Source of the DNA: Pseudomonas sp. RSB 5.4 | GTDB taxonomy: Bacteria; Pseudomonadota; Gammaproteobacteria; Pseudomonadales; Pseudomonadaceae | Reading direction: 5' to 3' | NCBI RefSeq assembly: GCF_037126175.1 | Contig: NZ_CP146986.1 | Coordinates: 1,268,501-1,332,500 of the forward strand | Length of the DNA: 64,000 nucleotides | Part shown: positions 58,041 through 64,000 of the stretch, piece by piece | How positions within the stretch are numbered: the first letter of the stretch is position 1 | Layout of the letters: the number at the start of each line of letters is the position of its first letter | The notes under the pieces: generated by a model | What the model saw: the letters and a program-made list of their open reading frames with translations, nothing else | Told to the model about the DNA's origin: nothing | The model's database searches: none | Program-made: the position numbers and the translations under genes

Positions 58041-59081
58041 ATGTCTGCGCCACACGAATCCGTGTCTTCCCCCGTTGCGTCCACACTCTCGCTCGAAGCG
58101 CTGACGCAGCTGCTTGAAAAGATTTTTCTGCGCCATGGAACGTCGGCGCCCGTCGCCCGCACCCTGGCTGCCAACTGCGCCAATGCCGAACGCGACGGTG
58201 CGCACAGTCATGGCGTGTTCCGTATCCCCGGTTATGTCTCGACACTCAATAGCGGTTGGGTCAATGGACAGGCTGTGCCGCAAGTCGAGGACGTAGCCTC
58301 GGGTTTCGTGCGAGTCGATGCCGGTAACGGTTTCGCTCAGCCAGCGCTGGCCGCCGCTCGGCCGCTGCTGGTGGAAAAGGCGCGCAATGCCGGGATCGCG
58401 GTGTTGGCGATTCGTAATTCCCACCACTTTGCGGCGCTGTGGCCGGATGTCGAGCCTTTCGCGGATGAGGGGCTGGTGGCGCTCAGCGTGGTCAACAGCA
58501 TGACCTGTGTGGTGCCGCATGGCGCCGACCGGCCGCTGTTCGGCACCAATCCGATTGCCTTCGCTGCGCCCCGGGCCGCTGGCGCGCCGATTGTTTTCGA
58601 CCTGGCGACCAGCGCTATCGCTCATGGCGACGTACAGATTGCGGCGCGCAAGGGTGAACGTTTGCCTGCCGGGATGGGCGTGGACAGCCTCGGTCAGGCG
58701 ACCCAGGATCCGAAAGCGATTCTTGAGGGGGGCGCACTATTGCCGTTTGGCGGCCACAAAGGTTCGGCGCTGTCGATGATGGTCGAGTTGCTGGCGGCTG
58801 CATTGACGGGCGGTAATTTTTCCTTCGAGTTCGACTGGTCGAACCATCCCGGCGCCAAGACCCCGTGGACCGGGCAACTGCTGATCGTCATCGACCCGAG
58901 CAAGGCTGCCGGGCAGAGTTTTGCCGAGCGCAGTCAGGAGCTGGTGCGGCAGATGCATGGGGTGGGGTTGAAGCGCTTGCCGGGTGATCGTCGGCATTTG
59001 CAGCGCGCACGGTCGCTGGCGGAAGGGATTGTGCTGGATGAGCAGACGCTGGGGCAGTTGCAGGAGTTGGCCGGGGAATGA
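58041..59081 (+). CDS. dpkA: Delta1-piperideine-2-carboxylate reductase DpkA
   Basis: A 346-residue Ldh/MDH2-type NADPH reductase that makes L-pipecolate (and N-methylamino acids) in D-lysine catabolism. Family hallmarks: ANCANAERDGAHSHGVFRIPGYVS (catalytic His), AIRNSHHFAALWPDVEPFA, SMTCVVPHGADRPLFGTNPIAFAAPR, VFDLATSAIAHGDVQIAA, and GGALLPFGGHKGSALSMMVELLAAALTGGNFSFEFDWS. The sequence closely resembles the characterised P. syringae enzyme as I remember it. GGAGCTTCAG fixes ATG 58041. It is monocistronic, with no lysine-catabolism genes alongside. Confidence 0.88.
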   Translation: MSAPHESVSSPVASTLSLEALTQLLEKIFLRHGTSAPVARTLAANCANAERDGAHSHGVFRIPGYVSTLNSGWVNGQAVPQVEDVASGFVRVDAGNGFAQPALAAARPLLVEKARNAGIAVLAIRNSHHFAALWPDVEPFADEGLVALSVVNSMTCVVPHGADRPLFGTNPIAFAAPRAAGAPIVFDLATSAIAHGDVQIAARKGERLPAGMGVDSLGQATQDPKAILEGGALLPFGGHKGSALSMMVELLAAALTGGNFSFEFDWSNHPGAKTPWTGQLLIVIDPSKAAGQSFAERSQELVRQMHGVGLKRLPGDRRHLQRARSLAEGIVLDEQTLGQLQELAGE

Positions 59082-59097
59082 TTGTCAGATAACCAAT

Positions 59098-59204
59098 GTG
59101 GCGAGGGAGCTTGCTCCCGCCGGATTGCTGAGCGGCCCCCTTTGTCTACTTGAAAATAGGGGGACTGCTGCGCAGTCCAGCGGGAGCAAGCTCCCTTGCC
59201 ACAG
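59098..59204. repeat. Intergenic inverted repeat, family B
   Basis: TGTGGCGAGGGAGCTTGCTC and GAGCAAGCTCCCTTGCCACA around a spacer with its own GGGGACTGCTGCGCAGTCC hairpin. Downstream of dpkA. Confidence 0.85.
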
Positions 59205-59210
59205 GTTTAC

Positions 59211-59239
59211 TGCCTGATCCCACAGAATGGGATCAGGCA
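59211..59239. terminator. 12-bp hairpin after the DUF883 gene
   Basis: TGCCTGATCCCA, loop CAGAA, TGGGATCAGGCA, just past the DUF883 stop on the - strand. T-run weak. Confidence 0.6.
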
Positions 59240-59247
59240 AATGTCAC

Positions 59248-59565
59248 TTAACGACGACCGAGCAACAAGCCTACGACCAAGCCAAAACCGGCGGAAATCG
59301 CCACGGTCTGCCATGGATGGCCGCCAATGTAGCTTTCAGTGGCTTCGACCGCCGGTTTGGTGCGCTCACGCACGCTCGACACGGAATCCAGTGCCTGTTG
59401 CAGCTTCAGGGCGATTTGGCCGCGCAGGGTTTCGGCTTCCTCGCCGACCAGGGAGGCGCTGCTTTTGAGCAGTTTGTCGGACTCTTCGATCAAAGCCTGA
59501 AGTTCGCTGAAGGCTTGATCCTTGATTTGGTCTTCGACGGCTTGCACGCGGGATTTGCGGGCCAT
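59248..59565 (-). CDS. DUF883 / ElaB-YqjD family protein
   Basis: A 105-residue protein with a long amphipathic coiled coil (VQAVEDQIKDQAFSELQALIEESDKLLKSSASLVGEEAETLRGQIALKLQQALDSV) and a C-terminal membrane anchor with the family signature YIGGHPWQTVAISAGFGLVVGLLLGRR. E. coli YqjD and ElaB tether stationary-phase ribosomes to the inner membrane. ATG 59565 is preceded by AAGGAG. It is divergent from the 84-aa gene. Stationary-phase control is likely by family, not shown here. Confidence 0.9.
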   Translation of the reverse strand: MARKSRVQAVEDQIKDQAFSELQALIEESDKLLKSSASLVGEEAETLRGQIALKLQQALDSVSSVRERTKPAVEATESYIGGHPWQTVAISAGFGLVVGLLLGRR

Positions 59566-59718
59566 TGGGTGACTCCTTGCAGATGGATGAACAGTGATCA
59601 ATGGAGTGTGGCGCTGACTGAAAAGTTGCACTGATTTTAGGTGCGAAAGAAAAACCTGCGCCGGAGATTTCCGTCGAGCGTGTAAGATGTCGCCATTTTA
59701 CGCAGCAGGTATTTCCCC

Positions 59719-59973
59719 ATGAGTTTCAATCTGGCCGACAAATCCCTCGCCGAGCGCGCTGCGCTGGAAGACGAGAAATCCCGTCTGTTCGAACTCTGGC
59801 AGAACAATCTGGGCAAAGCCAAAGGCGAAGCCGCGCGGTTGTTTGGCGAACGCTCCAAGCGCAAGGGCAAATGGGCCGAGTGGGTACGCGCCGAGCTTGA
59901 TGGCATGTCCCCGCCGGAATTCGCCAACATGGTGCGCAGTGAGGTCAATCGACTGATGGCGGCCAACAAGTAA
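59719..59973 (+). CDS. Small helical hypothetical protein, 84 aa
   Basis: No family recognised. Highly charged and almost wholly helical: LADKSLAERAALEDEKSRLFELWQNNLGKAKGEAARLFGERSKRKGKWAEWVRAELDGMSPPEFANMVRSEVNRLM. There is no signal or membrane helix. The GCAGG before ATTTCCCC-ATG supports ATG 59719. Basic KRKGKW suggests nucleic acid or membrane-surface contact, which is only a guess. Convergent with the LysR gene. Confidence 0.65.
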   Translation: MSFNLADKSLAERAALEDEKSRLFELWQNNLGKAKGEAARLFGERSKRKGKWAEWVRAELDGMSPPEFANMVRSEVNRLMAANK

Positions 59974-59980
59974 CAGCGCC

Positions 59981-60895
59981 TCAGTCGCTGTCGAAACACC
60001 CGACAATCGCCTCACGCACCTTGATCACCACCGGATCAATCTGCGTGCTGGTGCGCCAGCCCAGCTCGATCGGGTAGCGCGGCAACGCCAGCGGGCAGGG
60101 CAGCAGCGCCAGTCCGCTGAGCTCGGCAATGGCCTGGGCGGCGTGGCTCGGGATGGTTGCCACCGCGCCGCTGCCCTTGAGCAGGTGCGGCAACGCGGCA
60201 AAGTGCGTGGTCGACGCGCAGACCCGCCGACTCAGGCCCAGCGCCGCCAGGCCTTCATCGGTGATGCCGATAAAACCGCCCGAAGACACCAGAATGTGCT
60301 CGCGGGCAACGAACTCCGGCAAATCGATGCTCTGTTGGCCGGGCGCCAGACTGCCCGGATCGACCAGGCACGCATAACCCCCTTCAGCCAATACCTGACG
60401 ACTGAGCAGGCGCTCGGCGAACCCACCGGCGGTGATCGCCAGATCGATGCTGCGCTCCATCAGCGCGCGGGCGACGATCTGGCTGTGGGTCTGGCGGAAG
60501 ATCAGCCGCAGCTTGGGCGCGCTGCGAGCGATGGCTTCGATCAGGCACCGACCATAGGCAATTTCAAAATCATCCGACAGGCCCACGGTGACCGACCGGC
60601 CGTCGTAGTGATGAGCCGCCGGATCGACCATCGCCAGGCTTTGCCGGCATTTGTTCAGCGCCTCGCTGACTACCGGTTTCAGTTGATTGGCCTTGAGCGT
60701 TGGCGCCAGTCCCCGGCCGGTGCGCACGAACAATTGATCGCCATACACCTCGCGCAAGCGGCGCAACGCTGCGCTGACCGCCGATTGCGTCACACCCAGA
60801 CGCAGCGCCGCACGGCTGGCGCTGGATTCTTCATGCAAGGCTTCAAAGACTTTCAGCAGGTTCAGGTCGACGGTTGCGATATTCATTTGGCTCAT
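59981..60895 (-). CDS. LysR family regulator
   Basis: A 304-residue LysR-type regulator. The N-terminal winged HTH is DLNLLKVFEALHEESSASRAALRLGVTQSAVSAALRRLREVYGDQLFVRTGRGLAPT; the rest is the co-inducer domain (VTVGLSDDFEIAYGRCLIEAIARSAPKLRL, RSIDLAITAGGF, LPHLLKGSGAVATIPSHAAQAI). It is divergent from the nitrilase gene (about 85 nt between starts), the usual arrangement for a LysR protein and its target. The effector may be a nitrile or the product acid; inferred from position only. Confidence 0.92.
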   Translation of the reverse strand: MSQMNIATVDLNLLKVFEALHEESSASRAALRLGVTQSAVSAALRRLREVYGDQLFVRTGRGLAPTLKANQLKPVVSEALNKCRQSLAMVDPAAHHYDGRSVTVGLSDDFEIAYGRCLIEAIARSAPKLRLIFRQTHSQIVARALMERSIDLAITAGGFAERLLSRQVLAEGGYACLVDPGSLAPGQQSIDLPEFVAREHILVSSGGFIGITDEGLAALGLSRRVCASTTHFAALPHLLKGSGAVATIPSHAAQAIAELSGLALLPCPLALPRYPIELGWRTSTQIDPVVIKVREAIVGCFDSD

Positions 60896-60898
60896 ATC

Positions 60899-60912
60899 AT
60901 TCAGCAGTGAAT
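60899..60912. promoter_or_regulatory. Candidate LysR operator
   Basis: ATTCA-GCAG-TGAAT, a perfect inverted repeat with LysR-type T-N11-A spacing inside it, in the divergent gap next to the regulator's own start. A half-site ATTCATGATC follows about 20 nt on. Confidence 0.4.
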
Positions 60913-60979
60913 CGGTCTTTATTCATGATCCCGCGCCGCCGCAGAATCGGCAACACACGAACCCGATGGAGTGACTGCA

Positions 60980-61903
60980 ATGCCCAAATCAATCGTCGCC
61001 GCCCTGCAGATCGGCGCCTTGCCCGGTGGCAAGGGTGAAACCCTGGAACAGATCCTCAGCTGGGAAAGCGCGATCATCGAATCCGGCGCGGCGCTGGTGG
61101 TCATGCCGGAGGCGTTGCTTGGCGGTTATCCGAAAGGCGAGGGCTTCGGCACGCAACTGGGTTATCGCTTGCCCGAGGGGCGCGAGGCCTACGCCCGTTA
61201 TTTCGCCAACGCGATTGACGTGCCGGGGGCAGAAACCGAGGCGCTGTCCGGTTTGGCGGCGCGCACCGGGGCCAATCTGGTGATTGGTGTGATCGAACGT
61301 GCCGGCAGTACGTTGTATTGCACGGCGCTGTATTTCGATCCGCAAGCGGGGCTGGTGGCCAAGCATCGCAAACTGATGCCGACCGGCACCGAACGGCTGA
61401 TCTGGGGCAAGGGCGATGGCTCGACGCTGCCGGTGCTCGACACTCAGGTAGGACGCCTTGGCGCCGTGGTCTGCTGGGAAAACATGATGCCGCTGCTGCG
61501 CACGTCGATGTACGCCAAGGGCATTGAAGTCTGGTGTGCGCCGACCGTGGACGAGCGCGAGATGTGGCAGGTCAGCATGCGCCACATTGCCCACGAGGGT
61601 CGCTGCTTTGTGGTCAGCGCCTGTCAGGTGCAGGCCTCGCCGAACGAGCTTGGCGTGGAGATTGCCAACTGGCCGGCGGATCGTCCGCTGATTGCCGGGG
61701 GCAGCGTGATTGTCGGGCCGATGGGCGATGTGCTGGCCGGGCCATTGCGCGGCGAGGCGGGGTTGCTGACGGCTGAGATCGATACTGATGAGCTGGTGCG
61801 GGCGCGGTACGACTATGACGTGGTCGGCCACTATGCGCGGCCGGATGTGTTTGAGCTGAGTGTCGATGAGCGGGCCAAACCCGGCGTACGCTTCACCGCA
61901 TAA
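60980..61903 (+). CDS. Nitrilase / carbon-nitrogen hydrolase
   Basis: A 307-residue nitrilase-superfamily enzyme with an intact triad: Glu in [18 protein letters not shown], Lys in [15 protein letters not shown], and Cys in [27 protein letters not shown] is the signature of true nitrilases (branch 1), which turn nitriles to carboxylic acids and ammonia, rather than amidases. [14 protein letters not shown] is also typical. GGAG 8 nt upstream sets ATG 60980. It is controlled most likely by the divergent LysR gene. Aliphatic versus arylacetonitrile preference cannot be told. Confidence 0.9.
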   Translation: MPKSIVAALQIGALPGGKGETLEQILSWESAIIESGAALVVMPEALLGGYPKGEGFGTQLGYRLPEGREAYARYFANAIDVPGAETEALSGLAARTGANLVIGVIERAGSTLYCTALYFDPQAGLVAKHRKLMPTGTERLIWGKGDGSTLPVLDTQVGRLGAVVCWENMMPLLRTSMYAKGIEVWCAPTVDEREMWQVSMRHIAHEGRCFVVSACQVQASPNELGVEIANWPADRPLIAGGSVIVGPMGDVLAGPLRGEAGLLTAEIDTDELVRARYDYDVVGHYARPDVFELSVDERAKPGVRFTA

Positions 61904-61922
61904 CTTCGGGACTGACACATAC

Positions 61923-62016
61923 CCTGTGGGAGCGAGCTTGCTCGCGAAAGCGTCAGATCATCCAATATCATCGTTGAATGTCACACCGCTTTCGCGAGCA
62001 AGCTCGCTCCCACAGG
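61923..62016. repeat. Intergenic inverted repeat, family C variant
   Basis: CCTGTGGGAGCGAGCTTGCT and AGCAAGCTCGCTCCCACAGG with CGCGAAAGCG / CGCTTTCGCG inside. Between the nitrilase and the convergent LEA-like gene. Confidence 0.85.
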
Positions 62017-62035
62017 GGAAAGTGTGTGCAGTCGA

Positions 62036-62509
62036 TTACCACGTCGCAGCAGTGGCTTTCGGCAAACTCAGCTTGCCACTGTCGACAAACCGCATCGTGC
62101 CGAACAACCCGCCCGCCAGTTTGCCGCGCAGCACGTAGGGCAGGTTGTCGAGGGTTTGTGTCTGGCTCAGGCCGAGGGTCTGGCGCAATACCGAGAACGC
62201 GGAAACACTGACCGGTACGCTGACCACGGTTTCCGAGAAGCGCGGGATCGAGCCGACCTGATCGCTCACGCCCGAGGCCAAGGGACGGCCATTGACCTCC
62301 AGATCCAGGGCGATGCCGGTGTAGTCGATCGCGGTTTCGTTGGGGTTCTGCACCCGCAACTTGAGGGCGAAACGCACTTCCAGATCCTGACTCGGCAACG
62401 GCTCGAGGCCGACCACGTTGATGTTCACCGGATCTCGGTTGGGAAACAGCGCGCAGGCGCTCAGGGACAACAGCAGCAGGGACAGGATGACGGCGTGGAC
62501 GCGGCGCAT
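62036..62509 (-). CDS. LEA type 2 (water-stress) family lipoprotein
   Basis: A 157-residue lipoprotein. MRRVHAVILSLLLLSLSAC is a signal peptide with lipobox LSAC. The mature part is an LEA14-like beta sandwich (VNINVVGLEPLPSQDLEVRFALKLRVQNPNETAIDYTGIALDLEVNGRPLASGVSDQ, then VSVPVSVSAFSVLRQ). Such proteins are linked to desiccation or osmotic tolerance; the bacterial role is not settled. It follows the NCS2 permease gene with a terminator between them, so it is probably separately transcribed. Confidence 0.85.
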   Translation of the reverse strand: MRRVHAVILSLLLLSLSACALFPNRDPVNINVVGLEPLPSQDLEVRFALKLRVQNPNETAIDYTGIALDLEVNGRPLASGVSDQVGSIPRFSETVVSVPVSVSAFSVLRQTLGLSQTQTLDNLPYVLRGKLAGGLFGTMRFVDSGKLSLPKATAATW

Positions 62510-62524
62510 AAACAGTCTCTCAAC

Positions 62525-62563
62525 AAAAAAGGGCTGAACCGTTGCCGGCTCAGCCCTTTTTTC
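62525..62563. terminator. Bidirectional Rho-independent terminator
   Basis: AAAAAAGGGCTGA, loop ACCGTTGCCGGC, TCAGCCCTTTTTT: 13-bp stem with A/T runs on both sides. It ends the NCS2 permease transcript before the LEA-like gene. Confidence 0.88.
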
Positions 62564-62574
62564 ATGGCGCAGCG

Positions 62575-64000
62575 TCAGCGGTTCAACTGTGCGACCGCCG
62601 CAGCTGTTGCAGGTTCAGCTTTGGCCGGCATATCGGGGTTTTCCATGACCTGCAGAATCGACGCTTCCGGATCGAAATCGTCTTCTTCCAGCTCAATGAA
62701 TTCTTCCGGCAGGAAGATATTCAGCACGATAGCGCACAACGCACCGACGGTGATCGGTGATTCGAAGATGTTGCGCAGCGCTTGCGGCAGTTCTCGCAGC
62801 ACTTCCGGCACGGCGGCGATGCCCAGGCCCATGCCGACCGAGATCGCCACGATCAACATGTTGCGCCGATGCAGGCCGGCCTCGGCGAGGATCTTGATCC
62901 CGGCCACGGCCACGGTGCCGAACATCACCAGTTCGGCGCCACCGAGCACCGGTTTGGGCATCAGTTGCAGCACCGCGCCGATCATCGGGAACAGCCCCAG
63001 CAACACCAGCAGGCCGGCGATGAAGAAGGCCACGTAGCGACTGGCTACGCCGGTCAGCTGGATCACGCCGTTGTTCTGCGCGAACGTCACCATCGGCATG
63101 CTGTTGAACACCGCCGCCATGGCCGAGTTGAGGCCATCGGCGAGCAACCCGGATTTGATCCGGCGGATGTACAGCGGGCCTTTGACCGGTTGCCGCGAAA
63201 TCATCGAGTTGGCGGTCAGGTCACCGGCCGCTTCCAGCGGCGAAACGAGGAAGATCACCGCCACCGGCACAAATGCCACCCAGTCGAAATTGAAACCGTA
63301 CTTGAACGGCACCGGCACGCTGACTAGCGGCACTTCGGGCATCGAGGCGAAATCCACCGTGCCCATCAGCCACGCGACCACGTAGCCGAGGGTCAGGCCG
63401 ATGACGATCGCGCCCAGACGCAGAAACGGCACGTCGACGCGGTTCAGCACAACGATAGTGCCGATCACCAACGCCGCCAGAAACACATGGCTGGCCGCGC
63501 CCAGATCCGCCGCACCGAAGCCGCCAGCGATGTCGGTCATCGCCACTTTGATCAGCGACAGGCCCATCAGGGTGATGATGGTGCCCGTGACCACCGGGGT
63601 GATCAGCATCCGCAGTTTGCCGATGAACTGGCTCAGCACCACTTCGATGAAGGCTGCGAAAAAGCACACGCCGAATATCGTCGAGAGAATTTCATCGGTA
63701 CCGCCGCCCCGGGCCTTGACCATGAACCCGGCGCTGAGAATCACGCTGATAAAGGAAAAACTGGTGCCTTGCAGGCACAGCAGACCGGAGCCGACCGGGC
63801 CGAAACGCTTAGCTTGAACGAACGTGCCGAGGCCCGAGACGAACAGTGCCATGCTGATCAGGTACGGAATTTCGCTCTGCAGCCCCAGGGCGCCGCCCAT
63901 GATCAGGGTCGGGGTGATGATGCCGACGAAGCTGGCCAGCACGTGTTGCAGCGCGGCGAACACGGTGGCGGTGAGGTGCGGACGGTCGTTGAGGCCGTAG
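62575..64000 (-). CDS. NCS2 nucleobase:cation symporter, 5' end outside the window
   Basis: The frame is open through the window edge (YGLNDRPHLTATVFAALQHVLASF), so the first residues are missing; the GTG at 63963 is not the start. About 475 residues are visible with 12-14 TM segments. NCS2 motifs: LQHVLASFVGIITPTL, VGSGLLCLQGTSFSF, VSPLEAAGDLTANSMISRQPVKG (TM8 Glu/Asp region), GLLADGLNSAMAAVFNSMPMVTFAQNNGVIQLTGVASR (Q-N-N-G motif) and the acidic C-tail PEEFIELEEDDFDPEA. It imports a purine or uracil with protons or sodium. QNNG suggests the xanthine/urate branch. Confidence 0.92.
   Translation of the reverse strand, partial: YGLNDRPHLTATVFAALQHVLASFVGIITPTLIMGGALGLQSEIPYLISMALFVSGLGTFVQAKRFGPVGSGLLCLQGTSFSFISVILSAGFMVKARGGGTDEILSTIFGVCFFAAFIEVVLSQFIGKLRMLITPVVTGTIITLMGLSLIKVAMTDIAGGFGAADLGAASHVFLAALVIGTIVVLNRVDVPFLRLGAIVIGLTLGYVVAWLMGTVDFASMPEVPLVSVPVPFKYGFNFDWVAFVPVAVIFLVSPLEAAGDLTANSMISRQPVKGPLYIRRIKSGLLADGLNSAMAAVFNSMPMVTFAQNNGVIQLTGVASRYVAFFIAGLLVLLGLFPMIGAVLQLMPKPVLGGAELVMFGTVAVAGIKILAEAGLHRRNMLIVAISVGMGLGIAAVPEVLRELPQALRNIFESPITVGALCAIVLNIFLPEEFIELEEDDFDPEASILQVMENPDMPAKAEPATAAAVAQLNR

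Overview
The window is a GC-rich chromosomal segment of a fluorescent Pseudomonas (P. fluorescens group). This rests on pvdQ behind a PvdS-type iron-starvation promoter, dpkA, a MucR-type MHYT-GGDEF-EAL protein, a TreS-maltokinase fusion, DUF6124 paralogues, and many intergenic inverted repeats of three Pseudomonas-type families. No tRNA, rRNA, insertion sequence, prophage or CRISPR array was seen.

Layout. 1-8.2 kb: the 3' end of an outer-membrane efflux gene, mucR-like c-di-GMP enzyme, an SDR, a MocR-type regulator, a lone ccoG, small proteins and an MgtC-family protein. 8.2-16.1 kb: glgE - treS/mak - glgB on the + strand behind a candidate AlgU promoter. 16.2-18.5 kb: an EEP-family hydrolase and two DUF6124 paralogues, the first with a long leader that looks structured. 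18.6-33.6 kb (- strand): glgA-treZ-malQ-treY-DUF2934, then glgX, which runs 1 nt from a translationally coupled set of acyl-CoA dehydrogenase, PIG-L deacetylase, NodS-like methyltransferase and GT2 glycosyltransferase, followed by a second, catalytically degenerate PIG-L protein. 34.2-40.6 kb: a 2-hydroxyacid dehydrogenase, a periplasmic alpha/beta hydrolase, a DUF411-YqaA pair, a chemoreceptor and an orphan + strand gene. 40.6-47.7 kb: a five-gene operon of MFS exporter, LuxE-like, LuxC/PaaK-like fusion, PaaK-like (frameshifted) and GNAT. 47.9-53 kb: a small lipoprotein, a Fur-like regulator, pvdQ and an orphan FecR. 53-57.8 kb: a 1601-aa dermonecrotic-toxin-like protein with a HELAH metallopeptidase motif. 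58-64 kb: dpkA, DUF883, a LysR/nitrilase pair, a LEA-like lipoprotein and an NCS2 permease cut by the window end.

How the genes work together. The two sugar blocks make a closed trehalose/alpha-glucan loop. TreS-Mak turns trehalose into maltose-1-phosphate, GlgE polymerises it, GlgB branches it, GlgX and MalQ trim and rearrange it, TreY/TreZ release trehalose, and GlgA gives a second entry into glucan.

The two least explained systems are (i) the LuxE/LuxC/PaaK/GNAT/MFS operon, which looks like an acyl-activating and reducing pathway with an exporter but no luciferase, and (ii) the deacetylase/methyltransferase/glycosyltransferase/acyl-CoA dehydrogenase cluster fused to the glgX transcription unit. 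Two coding regions (the start of glgX at an A10 tract, and the PaaK-like gene at an A7 tract) are out of frame at homopolymers. These could be sequencing errors, phase-variable tracts or real mutations, and they need a read-level check. Base positions were read by eye and may be off by one in places.
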